Of a DNA stretch of 64,000 bases, positions 16,762 through 25,610 are shown piece by piece. The notes beneath the pieces are model-generated. The model saw only the letters and a program-made list of their open reading frames with translations, did no database searches and had not been told where the DNA came from. A program made the translations under genes and the position numbers. Source of the DNA: Halorubrum halodurans (GTDB taxonomy: Archaea; Halobacteriota; Halobacteria; Halobacteriales; Haloferacaceae); the NCBI RefSeq assembly GCF_002252985.1, contig NZ_NHPJ01000092.1, positions 21,629 to 85,628 of the forward strand. Direction: 5' to 3'. Each line of letters starts with the position of its first letter. The first letter of the stretch is position 1.

Positions 16762-17967
16762 ATGGACGAGAGCGACGACGCCAGCGACGACGGCTCCGTC
16801 AATGCCGCCCCCGCGGATCCCCTCGCCGACGAGGACGTCCACCGCGTGCTCGGGCCCGAGGGGCGGCCGCTGCCCGACGCGACCGTGCCGGCCCTCTCCG
16901 ACGACCGGTTCCGGGCGATCTACCGCGACATGGTCACCACCCGCCGGTTCGACGAGCGCGCCGTCAGCCTCCAGCGACAGGGTCGGATGGGAACGTACGC
17001 GCCGTGTGCCGGCCAGGAGGGGTCCGCCGTGGGGTCGACCCACGCGCTCGAGGACCGCGACCTGATCAGCTACCAGTACCGCGAGCACGGCGCGGCCGTC
17101 GTCCGCGACCTGCTCGCCGAGTACCTCCCGTACTGGATGGGCCACGAGTCCGGAACGGCGGCGATCGCCGAGGGGAACGTCCTCCCGCTCAACATCGGGA
17201 TCGCGGCGCACCTCCCGCACGCGGTGGGGGCGGGCTGGGCGTTCGACCTCCGCGACGAGGACCGCGTGGTGGCGTGTCACTTCGGCGACGGCGCGACGAG
17301 CGAGGGCGACTTCCACGAGGCGCTCAACTTCGCGGGCGTCCTCGACACGCCCACCCTGTTCTGTTGTCACAACAACGGCTGGGCGATCTCGGTTCCACGG
17401 GAGCGCCAGACCGCGAGCGCGACGCTCGCGGCGAAGGCGACCGCCTACGGCTTCGAGGGCGTCCGCGTCGACGGGATGGACCCGCTCGCGAGCTACGCCG
17501 TCACGCGCGAGGCCGTCGAGCGCGCCCGCGGCGGCGGACCTGCGGGGGACGCGAGCGTGATCGACGGCGGGAGTGCCGACGCGGCGGGGGCCGGACCCCC
17601 GAGCCGTCCGGTCCTGATCGAGTTCGTCGAGTACCGCTACGGCGCGCACACCACCGCCGACGACCCCACCGCCTACCGCGACGACGACGCGGTCGACCCC
17701 TGGCGGGCGATCGACCCGATCGACCGCATGGAGACGTTCCTCCGGGAGACGGGCCGGATCGACGACGAGGGCGTCGCGGCGGCCCGCGACCGCGCCGACG
17801 ACCTCGTCGCGGAGGCGATCGACGCGGCGGAGGCGATCGAGCCCGACCCGGCCGCGATGTTCGATCACGCCTACGCCGACCTCCCGCTCGAACTCCGCCG
17901 GCAGCGCGACGAGCTGCTCACGGCGATCGAGGACCACGGCGAGGAGGCGTTCGACGCGGGCGAGTGA
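16762..17967 (+). CDS. thiamine-diphosphate 2-oxoacid dehydrogenase E1-alpha
   Basis: A 401-residue E1 alpha subunit of the pyruvate/branched-chain 2-oxoacid dehydrogenase family. The thiamine-diphosphate motif is complete: GDG at residues 175-177 (FGDGATSEGDFHEALNFA) and the NN pair at 204-205 (CCHNNGWAISVP). YRYGAHTTADDP carries the phosphorylation-loop-type signature. Residues ~255-285 are a Gly/Ala insert typical of halophiles. No E1-beta, E2 or lipoamide dehydrogenase gene is adjacent, so it is an orphan alpha subunit here; the beta partner must be elsewhere or the protein has a separate role. Confidence 0.88.
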   Translation: MDESDDASDDGSVNAAPADPLADEDVHRVLGPEGRPLPDATVPALSDDRFRAIYRDMVTTRRFDERAVSLQRQGRMGTYAPCAGQEGSAVGSTHALEDRDLISYQYREHGAAVVRDLLAEYLPYWMGHESGTAAIAEGNVLPLNIGIAAHLPHAVGAGWAFDLRDEDRVVACHFGDGATSEGDFHEALNFAGVLDTPTLFCCHNNGWAISVPRERQTASATLAAKATAYGFEGVRVDGMDPLASYAVTREAVERARGGGPAGDASVIDGGSADAAGAGPPSRPVLIEFVEYRYGAHTTADDPTAYRDDDAVDPWRAIDPIDRMETFLRETGRIDDEGVAAARDRADDLVAEAIDAAEAIEPDPAAMFDHAYADLPLELRRQRDELLTAIEDHGEEAFDAGE

Positions 17968-18083
17968 GCGCTGACGCTGTTACCAGTGAGGATAGGAGCA
18001 GGAGACGGGAGCGCGATCGGTCGTGTGACACGAACCGATACGGACGGGAGAAGAGTTAATCCGCATACCGTTGAGTGCTCCGT

Positions 18084-18266
18084 ATGGACGACCGGCGGAA
18101 CCTGTATGTGGCCGCGTTCGTCGGGGCGTCGCTATCGTATGTGTTCAACGTCCTCGCATTCACAGGCACGTTCGATACCTTTCGTTGGTTCGTGTTCGCC
18201 GCGATCTTCCTCGGGTTCACGTACGGGTTCGAGAGGTTCATCGGCTGGCAAACCACGTCAGATTGA
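18084..18266 (+). CDS. small two-helix membrane protein
   Basis: A 60-residue protein, MDDRRNLYVAAFVGASLSYV..., with two predicted membrane helices (residues ~8-28 and ~35-52) and a short charged C-terminus. No family is recognised. The ATG at 18084 follows an A+T-rich element, AGAGTTAATC, about 30 bases upstream. A perfect 26-bp palindrome begins 92 bases after the stop. Confidence 0.6.
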   Translation: MDDRRNLYVAAFVGASLSYVFNVLAFTGTFDTFRWFVFAAIFLGFTYGFERFIGWQTTSD

Positions 18267-18358
18267 TTCTCCTTACCGTATCCGTCCGTCATATATCACA
18301 CGGTGCTCTCAGCAGTCACCGAGAGACCCCGTGAGCGGGCCGATGGGTGAACTCCCCG

Positions 18359-18384
18359 AGATCCGGAACCGCGGTTCCGGATCT
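18359..18384. repeat. perfect 26-bp palindrome
   Basis: The left arm AGATCCGGAACCG is exactly mirrored by its reverse complement with no loop. The pairing extends outward to CCCC (18354-18357) and GGGG (18385-18388) across one bulged base. It lies between the small membrane protein and the nuclease gene. It could be a dimeric regulator site, a transcript hairpin ending the upstream message, or an element remnant. Confidence 0.6.
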
Positions 18385-18500
18385 GGGGTCGTTGGTGTGA
18401 AAGAACGTCCACCGGACGATACGCCGCAGATCGAAGGGGCCGGCCGGATCCCGCCGGAGCCAACGCGGGGTTTTTGGCCGCCCGTCTCCCGGTAGCGGAC

Positions 18501-19262
18501 ATGCGCATCGAGAACAGCTTCATTCCGGTCGAGGGAGTCGGCGAGACCACGGAGCGCCGGCTCTGGGAGCGGGGCGTCCGGACCTGGGACGAGTTCGACC
18601 CCGCCGTCGACGTCGCCGGCGTCGGCTCCACCACGACAGACCGGATCGAGTCGTTCATCGCCGAGGCGCGCACACACCTCGACGACGGCGACGCGACGTA
18701 CTTCGACCGGCAGTTCCCGAGCGGCGAGCGCTGGCGGCTCTACGAGGACTTCCGGGCGGGAACCTGCTTCTTCGACATCGAGACCACCGGCCTCGACGAG
18801 CACCGCGACCGGGTCACCACCGTGAGCTTCCACCGGGACGGCGAGACGACGACCCTGGTGGCGGGCGACGACCTCACCGCCGACCGGCTCCGCGAGGAGT
18901 TCCGCGAGGCCGACCTCCTGGCGACGTTCAACGGGGCGCGGTTCGACGTGCCGTTCCTCGAGACGTCCTTCGGGATCGACGTCGACACCCCGCACCTCGA
19001 CCTCATGTACCCGGCGAAGCGGATCGGGCTCTCCGGCGGGTTGAAGCCGATCGAACGGGAGATCGGCATCGAGCGCGACCGTCCGGACCTGTCCGGGCGG
19101 GACGCGGTCCGGCTCTGGCGCGAGTACGAGCGCGGCGACGACGACGCCCTCGAGACGCTGGTGTCGTACAACCGGGAGGACACGGAGAACCTCCGGATCC
19201 TCGCCGACGCGGTCTGTGAGTCGCTCCACCGCGACGTGTTCGCGCCGGCGGTCGGGGAGTGA
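18501..19262 (+). CDS. RNase H-like DEDD exonuclease (YprB-like)
   Basis: A 253-residue protein with an N-terminal helix-hairpin-helix-like region (FIPVEGVGETTERRLWERGV ... VAGVGSTTTDRIESF, residues ~8-55) followed by a ribonuclease H-like exonuclease fold. The acidic residues are visible: Asp92 and Glu94 in FFDIETTGLD, a second Asp in FNGARFDVPFLE, and the last in YNREDTENL. They suit a two-metal DEDD 3'-5' exonuclease of the YprB/DUF8 type. The HhH part suggests structured or branched DNA or RNA as substrate (inference). The ATG at 18501 begins the HhH segment. Confidence 0.82.
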   Translation: MRIENSFIPVEGVGETTERRLWERGVRTWDEFDPAVDVAGVGSTTTDRIESFIAEARTHLDDGDATYFDRQFPSGERWRLYEDFRAGTCFFDIETTGLDEHRDRVTTVSFHRDGETTTLVAGDDLTADRLREEFREADLLATFNGARFDVPFLETSFGIDVDTPHLDLMYPAKRIGLSGGLKPIEREIGIERDRPDLSGRDAVRLWREYERGDDDALETLVSYNREDTENLRILADAVCESLHRDVFAPAVGE

Positions 19263-19344
19263 TCGCCGGGGGGAGTGCCGAGCGTCGGAACGCGGGAATC
19301 CCCGACGTGTTTTTCAGCTGTCATCGAGAAGTGCGTGTGGGACC

Positions 19345-19839
19345 ATGTACCGTGACATACTCTACCCGACGGACGGGAGCACCGGGTCGGAAGCGGCGGC
19401 GGAACACGTTCGAAACCTGGCGTCGGCGTTCGACGCGACCGTTCACGTGATACACGTGGTCGACACGCGTCACGCCGGGCTCGGGGCGAGCGGGGGGTTC
19501 CTCTCCGACGAGCCCTCGGCGATGAGCGCCCGGAGCGCCGAGACCGGCTACGAGGGGATGGAGGGATCGGACCTCGACGACGAACTCGCGGAGCGGGCGG
19601 AGACGGTCGTCGAGGAGACGGCCGCGGCGCTCGACGGCGTGGAGACGGTAACCGCCGTCGAGACCGGGACGCCGCACTCGGCGATCCTGCGCTACGCCGA
19701 CGAACACGACGTCGACGCCGTCGTGATGGGAACCCACGGCCGGACTGGCGTCGAACGCTACCTCCTGGGAAGCGTCGCGGAGAAGGTGGTTCGGATGGCG
19801 GACCAACCGGTGTTGACGATACGTGGCGACGACACGTAG
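19345..19839 (+). CDS. universal stress protein (UspA family)
   Basis: A 164-residue single-domain universal stress protein. It starts MYRDILYPTDGSTGSEAA, where the Asp binds the nucleotide, and ends with the ATP-binding motif GTHGRTGVERYLLGSVAEKV (G-x2-G-x9-G-S), so it should bind ATP. A hydrophilic acidic loop, residues ~48-80, is longer than in short Usp proteins. Single gene. Confidence 0.92.
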   Translation: MYRDILYPTDGSTGSEAAAEHVRNLASAFDATVHVIHVVDTRHAGLGASGGFLSDEPSAMSARSAETGYEGMEGSDLDDELAERAETVVEETAAALDGVETVTAVETGTPHSAILRYADEHDVDAVVMGTHGRTGVERYLLGSVAEKVVRMADQPVLTIRGDDT

Positions 19840-19879
19840 CGACGAGGGCGGACGACGTCCGGCCCGTCGGCCGGCGCCG

Positions 19880-21097
19880 TCACTCCCGAGACGGGTCCTC
19901 CTCGCCCTTCGATCCCGGCGGCCGGTCCGTCCCGGAGGACCCGCGATCGTCCGCGTCCGCCTCCTCGAGCGTCGCGTGTAGCGCCCCCGACGCCGCGGGG
20001 GAGGCGTCGTCGGGAGCGTCCCCCACGTCCCTCTCGGAACCGTCCTCCACGTCCCCCTCGGAACCGGACCCGTCGGCCGTCGCCACGGGGCGTTCCGGAG
20101 TGGCGGAGCCGGTCTCGTCGTCGCCAGACTCCGATTCCGGCTCTTCGACCGACTCCGATTTCCCGTCCGGTTCCGGGTCGGCGTCCGCGTCCGACGCCGA
20201 GTCGGTATCGCCTTCCGCTCCGTCGCCGTCGTCGGCCGGCCGGACCAGTTTCATCTCGCCGTGGGCCCGCAGCGAGCCGTCGATCTCCGCGCCGTCATGG
20301 ATCACGAGGTCGCCGGCGGAGACGTCGCCGCGGACGTGCGCGTCCGCCTCGATCGTGACCGTCCCGCCGCGGGTGGTCACGTCGCCGTGGATCGTGGAGC
20401 CGCCCCCGACGACGACGTCCTCGCGGGCACGTAACGAGCCGAACACCTCGTTGCGCTCGCCGACCGCGATCGACTCGGCCCGGAGGTTGCCGTGGAGCCG
20501 GCAGTCGTCGCCGACGGTCGCGGGCGTCGACACGCGCCAGGCGTCGTCCGAGACCTCGGCGCCGCGCGGAACGAGGAGCGGGTCGCGGACGTCGTCGCCG
20601 TCGGCGAGGGCCTCGGCCAGCTCGTCGGCGGCGTCGGTCTCGCCGACCCGCAACAGCTGGGAGAGCACGATGAAGTAGAAGACGAGCGTGGGGACCGGGT
20701 TCCGGATGACGATCCAGCCGTTGGCCTCGAACCCCTCCTCGATCTCCACGTCGTCGCCGATGTCGAGGTCGCCGGAGACCATGAGCCGGCCGGTGACGGT
20801 CACCCGCTCGCCGAGGTAGGCGTCCTCGCCGACGAGGACGTTGCCGTCGACGGAACACCAGGTGTCGAGCCGGCAGTCGCCGTCCGCCTCGATGTCGTCG
20901 CCGACGGCGACGCGCTCGCCGATCGCGACGTTGCGGCCGCGGATCCCGAACTCGACGGTCGACTGCCCGCCCACGAGCACGTCGCCGTCGACGACCACGT
21001 CGTGCTCCTCGACGGTGGTCCCCGACGGAACCGAGAGCTCGTCTATCGGACCGCTCCGCCTCAGTGACACACCCGTGGGAACTGCCTCGGGAGACAT
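19880..21097 (-). CDS. bactofilin-like / hexapeptide beta-helix protein
   Basis: A 405-residue protein built of short repeated beta-turns typical of polymer-forming (bactofilin) or left-handed beta-helix proteins. The first block is residues ~15-125 (VVVDGDVLVGGQSTVEFGIRG...). A hydrophobic segment, PVPTLVFYFIVLSQLLRVGE (~135-155), and an acidic helix interrupt it. A second block occupies ~190-275 (VGDDCRLHGNLRAESIAVGE...). The last ~120 residues are a disordered Asp/Glu/Ser tail. The middle segment could sit on the membrane. No acyltransferase catalytic His is evident, so a structural role is favoured. Confidence 0.72.
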   Translation of the reverse strand: MSPEAVPTGVSLRRSGPIDELSVPSGTTVEEHDVVVDGDVLVGGQSTVEFGIRGRNVAIGERVAVGDDIEADGDCRLDTWCSVDGNVLVGEDAYLGERVTVTGRLMVSGDLDIGDDVEIEEGFEANGWIVIRNPVPTLVFYFIVLSQLLRVGETDAADELAEALADGDDVRDPLLVPRGAEVSDDAWRVSTPATVGDDCRLHGNLRAESIAVGERNEVFGSLRAREDVVVGGGSTIHGDVTTRGGTVTIEADAHVRGDVSAGDLVIHDGAEIDGSLRAHGEMKLVRPADDGDGAEGDTDSASDADADPEPDGKSESVEEPESESGDDETGSATPERPVATADGSGSEGDVEDGSERDVGDAPDDASPAASGALHATLEEADADDRGSSGTDRPPGSKGEEDPSRE

Positions 21098-21278
21098 AAA
21101 CGATAGGGGCCGTCCGACGGGCGTCGGACGACCCGCGGTTCCGCGGGCTCGGCACCGGCACAGTGCGTGTCGTCGACAGCCCCGTGCGTGCGTCGACGCC
21201 GGCTCCGTGCGTGTGCGGATCGATCCCGAACCGCGCCGCGGTCATCGCCCTTTTCACTCCGCTCCGCGACCCGGAGGT

Positions 21279-21455
21279 ATGGGATTCGGATCGTACGACG
21301 AGAGCGAACAGGGTAGCAAGGACGTCGAGACCGACGAGGACGGGGCCGTGAACGTCCACGAACACGACCACGACGGGGACGTCTCGGTCGAGGGCGACGC
21401 CGACACCGACGAGCTCGTCGACCGTCTCGGCGCGATGAAGGGCGACGACGAGTGA
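21279..21455 (+). CDS. DUF5786 family small acidic protein
   Basis: A 58-residue, extremely acidic protein (MGFGSYDESEQGSKDVETDE...) matching the small haloarchaeal DUF5786 family. His-rich NVHEHDHDGDVSVEG sits in the centre. Probably soluble; function unknown. Single gene. Confidence 0.8.
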   Translation: MGFGSYDESEQGSKDVETDEDGAVNVHEHDHDGDVSVEGDADTDELVDRLGAMKGDDE

Positions 21456-21489
21456 AGGCGCGAGCCGGCCGCGGCGAGCGCGTCCGGCC

Positions 21490-22257
21490 TCAGTCGTCGG
21501 TGACCAGCTCGACCTCGTGGCCGTCCTGGTCCGTGGTGAACGCGTAGCGGTTGTCACACGATGCGGGATCGCGGTAGTCGGCGGACTCGCGGACCATCAA
21601 CTCCTCCCACGCGTCGTCGAGGTCGTCGACCGCGACCGCGAGGTGGCCCCACGCGTCGCCCAGCTCGTAGCTGCGGCCGTCGTAGTTGTAGGTGAGTTCG
21701 AGCGTCATCGCCTCCTTCGGGGCGTCCTCGGGCGCGACGAAGTAGTTCGCGAAGGTGTCGGCCTCCCAACGGTCGCGGGCCTCGCCGTACTCGAACTTGC
21801 GCGTCCAGTAGCCGAGCGCCTCGTCGGCGTCCTCGACGCGGATCATCGTGTGGTCGAGGCTCCACTTCGCGCCGTAGTCGCGCTTGACGATCTCGACCTC
21901 GTGGCCGTCGGGATCCTTCACGAACGCGTAGCGGTTCCCGCAGGACTCGGGGTCGCGGTAGTCCTCGACGCCCTCGTCCATCAGCTGGTCGTACGACTCC
22001 TGGAGCGCGTCCTCGGGAACGCGGACCGCGATGTGACCCCAGGCGTCGCCCATCTCGTAGGAGCGGCCGTCGTGGTTGTACGTGAGTTCGAGCAGCGCGC
22101 CCGCGTCGTGGACGTCCTCGGGGCCGAGGAACACGTTCGTGAACGTGTCCGCCTCCCAGCGTCCCTTCTCCTCGTAGTTCAGATGCGTTTGATACCAGTC
22201 GAGACTCTCCTCTAAGTCCTCGACGCGCATCATCACGTGGTCGAACGTGGACTCCAT
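21490..22257 (-). CDS. VOC family protein, tandem glyoxalase domains
   Basis: A 255-residue protein made of two copies of a vicinal-oxygen-chelate domain (residues ~1-125 and ~130-255). Each copy repeats the order FDHVMMRVEDLEESLDWY / DHTMIRVEDADEALGYW, ALLELTYNHDGRSYEMGDAWGH / ALTLELTYNYDGRSYELGDAWGH-like, and NRYAF...DPDGHEVEIV. His and Glu metal ligands (HTM, LELTYN, GHEVE) are kept in both halves, suggesting a glyoxalase I or dioxygenase-like metal site per domain. The ATG at 22257 gives MESTFDHVMM; longer open sequence upstream is rejected. Confidence 0.88.
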   Translation of the reverse strand: MESTFDHVMMRVEDLEESLDWYQTHLNYEEKGRWEADTFTNVFLGPEDVHDAGALLELTYNHDGRSYEMGDAWGHIAVRVPEDALQESYDQLMDEGVEDYRDPESCGNRYAFVKDPDGHEVEIVKRDYGAKWSLDHTMIRVEDADEALGYWTRKFEYGEARDRWEADTFANYFVAPEDAPKEAMTLELTYNYDGRSYELGDAWGHLAVAVDDLDDAWEELMVRESADYRDPASCDNRYAFTTDQDGHEVELVTDD

Positions 22258-22370
22258 GTCCGTCCGTTCGGCCGCTCGACGCAAAAGCGTACTGAAGCGT
22301 TCCACCGCGGGCCGACGATCCCTCCGTCCTGGGTCGGCAGACACTTGTCGCCGCCGCCGCACCTCCCGGC

Positions 22371-22802
22371 ATGGACACAACCTATCTCCCGTACGCGCTG
22401 CTCGCGATGGGCGCGTACACGTTCGTGTCGCCGCTCATGCGGATCGCGACGACCGGCCCCGACGCGATCCCGAGCGACGTCGCCGTCATCGTCTCGAACA
22501 CGCTGCTCGTCTCGATGGCGGTCGGCATCGTCTGGTACACGGGACAGGGATTCACCTCGCATCTCGGCTCCCCGAAGCTCCTCCACGTCCTCGCGGCCGG
22601 CGTCTTCCTCGCGGTCGGGATCCTCGCGCTGTACCGCGCCCTCTCCCTGGGTCCCGTCAGCGTCGTGACGCCGATCTTCGCCACCTTCCTCGTCTTCTCC
22701 TCGCTGATCGGGGTCGTCCTCCTCGGCGAGTCGTTCTCGGCGCGGAAGGCCCTCGGGATCGTCTTCGCCGTCGCGTCGGTGTATCTCGTCTCCGGCACCT
22801 GA
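22371..22802 (+). CDS. half-size EamA/DMT transporter
   Basis: A 143-residue membrane protein with about five helices corresponding to a single EamA domain, half of the usual ten-helix drug/metabolite transporter. The C-terminal VTPIFATFLVFSSLIGVVLLGE and LGIVFAVASVYLV are the EamA signature. Such half-size proteins work as dimers (family knowledge). The substrate is unknown. A MATE transporter follows on the same strand after 99 bases with its own TATA box. Confidence 0.83.
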   Translation: MDTTYLPYALLAMGAYTFVSPLMRIATTGPDAIPSDVAVIVSNTLLVSMAVGIVWYTGQGFTSHLGSPKLLHVLAAGVFLAVGILALYRALSLGPVSVVTPIFATFLVFSSLIGVVLLGESFSARKALGIVFAVASVYLVSGT

Positions 22803-22867
22803 CGGCGCGGACGACCGGAACGCCCCCGTCGGCGCGATCCGGAAACGCCCGCCGCGTGAGGAAACGC

Positions 22868-22875
22868 CTTTATCA
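22868..22875 (+). promoter_or_regulatory. TATA box of the MATE gene
   Basis: CTTTATCA, 27-34 bases before the GTG at 22902; it supports that GTG as the start of a leaderless message. Confidence 0.45.
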
Positions 22876-22901
22876 CTGCCGGAGAAGGGCCCGTACTCCC
22901 A

Positions 22902-24347
22902 GTGTCCTCCCTCCCGAACCCGTTCCGGCTCGTCGTCCTCTACATCGGCTTCGGGCTCGCTCGCCTGGGGCTCATCGACCGCCACCGGGTGGTCCGGACG
23001 ACGGACCTCGCGTGGCCCCGGATCGTCACCGGCGTCGCGCGGATGTCGAAGAACGCCGTCGACGTGGCGATGGTCGGCGTCGCCATCGGGACCAGCGCGG
23101 TCGCCGGCGTCGGCTTCGCCGGGCCGTTCTGGGGCGTGGCGTTCGCCATCGGCGGAGGAGTCGCCGGCGGGACCATCGCGTTGGTCTCACAGCGCTACGG
23201 GGCCGAGTCGTTCCGGGAGCTCGGCGACGCGGTCCGGGCCAGCACCCTCCTCGTGGTCGCGATAAGCGCGCCCGTCACGGTCGTCTTCTGGACGTACTCG
23301 ACCGAGCTCATCTCGCTCATCAGCAGCAACGAGGCGGCGATCCGGCTGGGTGCCGACTACCTGCGGATCGTCGGACTCGGAGTCCCCTTCGCGGGCTTGA
23401 ACCTCGTCGGGAGCCGGGTGCTCGTGGGGTGTGACGACGCCTACACCGCGATGCAGCTTCGGGCGGGCGGCGCGGCGGTGAACGTCGTCTTGAACGTGGG
23501 GTTCATCTTCGGGCTCGGCTGGGGCGTCGAGGGGGCCGCGCTCGGGACCGTCCTCTCGAACGTCGTCGTCACCGCGGCGTTCGCGGCCGGGCTCGCGTGG
23601 GGTCGGCTCCCGTTGCTCGGCGCGTTCCCGGTCGCGATCGACCCGTTCGGGTCGTACCTCAACCCGAAGATGCTCCACGACCTCGTCGAGATCGGGCTCC
23701 CCGTCGGGGCCCGCAACCTCGTGTGGACCGCCGCCGAGTTCCCGATGCTCGCCGTCCTCGACATCTTCGGCGAGAACACGGTGGCGGCGTTCGTCATCGC
23801 CCGACGGATCTGGGGGATCATGAACACGCCGGGGTGGGGGTTCGGCCTCGCTTCCTCGAGTCTCGTCGGCCAGGAGCTCGGCGGCGACGACCCCGGCGAG
23901 GCGGAGGCGTACGCCCGCGACATCATCCGCTTCTCCGTCGGGACGTACCTCGTGAGCGCGGCGCTCATCGCGGCGTTCGCGACCGACGTCGTGGTGCTGT
24001 TCGCCGACAGCGCGGCGAGCCCGGAGGTCCCCATCGCCGTGAACCTGGTGTACGCCGCCTGCGTCGCGGTGATCTTCCAGGGGATCTCCGGCGGGGCCGC
24101 GGGGCCGCTCGACGCCGCCGGCGACACGAAGATCCCCTTCGCCAGCCAGTTCGTCGGGATGTTCCTCGTGTCTATCCCGTTGGCGTACGTCGGCGCGACC
24201 ACCGGGCTCGGGCTGTGGGGGCTCTACCTCGCGTTCCTCGCCGAGACGACGATCCCCGCGGCGATCAACTACTGGCGGTTCCGGTCGGGCAAGTGGAAGG
24301 CGATAAGCCGGGCGTATCGCCCCGACGCGGCGGTCGCCGACGACTAG
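22902..24347 (+). CDS. MATE family efflux transporter
   Basis: A 481-residue multidrug and toxin extrusion protein with about twelve membrane helices in two six-helix halves. Family features include the pore-lining VGVAIGTSAVAGVGFAGPFW, GGVAGGTIALVSQRYGAE and, in the second half, FVIARRIWGIMNTPGWGFGLA...LVGQELG. It should export cationic organic compounds using an ion gradient; the substrate is unknown. The start is GTG. Confidence 0.9.
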   Translation: MSSLPNPFRLVVLYIGFGLARLGLIDRHRVVRTTDLAWPRIVTGVARMSKNAVDVAMVGVAIGTSAVAGVGFAGPFWGVAFAIGGGVAGGTIALVSQRYGAESFRELGDAVRASTLLVVAISAPVTVVFWTYSTELISLISSNEAAIRLGADYLRIVGLGVPFAGLNLVGSRVLVGCDDAYTAMQLRAGGAAVNVVLNVGFIFGLGWGVEGAALGTVLSNVVVTAAFAAGLAWGRLPLLGAFPVAIDPFGSYLNPKMLHDLVEIGLPVGARNLVWTAAEFPMLAVLDIFGENTVAAFVIARRIWGIMNTPGWGFGLASSSLVGQELGGDDPGEAEAYARDIIRFSVGTYLVSAALIAAFATDVVVLFADSAASPEVPIAVNLVYAACVAVIFQGISGGAAGPLDAAGDTKIPFASQFVGMFLVSIPLAYVGATTGLGLWGLYLAFLAETTIPAAINYWRFRSGKWKAISRAYRPDAAVADD

Positions 24348-24368
24348 CGGGACCCCCACAGTCCGCGT

Positions 24369-25568
24369 TCACCACGCCCCGCGGAGCACGCCCTCGATAC
24401 GCTCCGGGGTGGCGTCGATCCCGGCCGGCGCCCGATCCATCGGCGGGTCCTCGGCGACGAACGCCGCGATCGCGGGGAGGTCGTCCTCGCGGACGGCGTC
24501 GACGTCGCGGAGGCGGGTCGGGACGGGGAGCGCGTCGCGGACGGCCGCGGCCGCCTCGACGACCGCCTCCGCGACCGCGTCGTCGTCGCGGCCCTCGGCG
24601 TCGATCCCGAACCCCGCGGCGAGCGCCCGGCGGCCCGCGTCGGCCTCCTCGAGGAGGTACGCGAGGACGTGCGGGGCGACGACCGCGTGGATCGCCCCCT
24701 GTTGGACGTCGTACCGGCGGGCGAAGCCGTGGCCGAACGCGTGGATGACGCTGATCTTCCGGTCGATCTGGACGAGGAGCGCGCCCGCGACCGCCCGGTC
24801 CATCGCGGCCGCCTCGTCGCCGGCGCGGTCGCCCGCGACGACCGGGAGCGCCCCGGAGAGGAGCCGGATCCCGTGGATCGCGGTGGCGTCGCTGACGGGC
24901 GAGGCGTCGCGGGCGTACGTCGTCTCGATCCCCTTGTCGAGGCCGTTCATCGCGGAGCCGGCGAGGGCGGACCGGGGCGTCGTCTCGAAGAGGTCGGGGT
25001 CGAGCAGGTCGACGGCCGGCATCGCGGAGCCGCGCACCGGGACGGGCTGGCCCGTCGTCGACGCGGCGGCGGAGAGCACCTCGAGCGACCCGCCGGCCGA
25101 GAGGTCCGCGCCCGCGAACGTGGTCGGGACCGCGACCACGGGGAGGGCCGGATCCGCGGTCGGCGGCTCGATCGACCCCTCGCGCGCCTCGGCCTCGAGG
25201 GCCGCGAGATCGCGGCCGTCCGCGGCGAGGACGGCGGCCTGCCTGGCGACGTCGAGGCTGCTCCCCCCGCCGACCGCGACGAGGGCGTCCGCCTCCGCCT
25301 CGGCGGCCGCCTCGAGGAGTTCGAAGGCGGTCTCGGCCCGCTTCGCCGGCGTCGTCCCGTCGAAGGTCCCGGCGTGTCGGTCGCCGAGGCCCGCCCGGAT
25401 CGGCCCCATGAGGTCGTCGTTCGCGCCGACGTTCGAACCGCAGACGACGAGCGCGTCGCCGATCCCCCGGTCGGCGAGCGACGCCTCGAGGTCGGCGACC
25501 CGTCCGCGTCCGTACAGTACGTCACAGCCGTCGTACGTCGACTCGAACCGGTCCGCGATCGGTAACAT
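24369..25568 (-). CDS. iron-containing alcohol dehydrogenase family protein
   Basis: A 399-residue type III (iron-dependent) dehydrogenase. The nucleotide-binding VAVGGGSSLDVARQAA lies near residue 100. The metal-site region reads IHAFGHGFARRYDVQQGAIHAVVAPHVL, with the HxxxH pair and second His, plus an upstream Asp in MNGLDKGIET. It resembles the maleylacetate-reductase/alcohol dehydrogenase branch; the substrate is unknown. The ATG at 25568 (MLPIADRF) is chosen over a GTG five codons earlier. It is divergent from the tubulin-like operon. Confidence 0.85.
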   Translation of the reverse strand: MLPIADRFESTYDGCDVLYGRGRVADLEASLADRGIGDALVVCGSNVGANDDLMGPIRAGLGDRHAGTFDGTTPAKRAETAFELLEAAAEAEADALVAVGGGSSLDVARQAAVLAADGRDLAALEAEAREGSIEPPTADPALPVVAVPTTFAGADLSAGGSLEVLSAAASTTGQPVPVRGSAMPAVDLLDPDLFETTPRSALAGSAMNGLDKGIETTYARDASPVSDATAIHGIRLLSGALPVVAGDRAGDEAAAMDRAVAGALLVQIDRKISVIHAFGHGFARRYDVQQGAIHAVVAPHVLAYLLEEADAGRRALAAGFGIDAEGRDDDAVAEAVVEAAAAVRDALPVPTRLRDVDAVREDDLPAIAAFVAEDPPMDRAPAGIDATPERIEGVLRGAW

Positions 25569-25610
25569 GCCAGTTCGTACCACGGCGACCGGTTTGTAGC
25601 TGTGGGAGAA

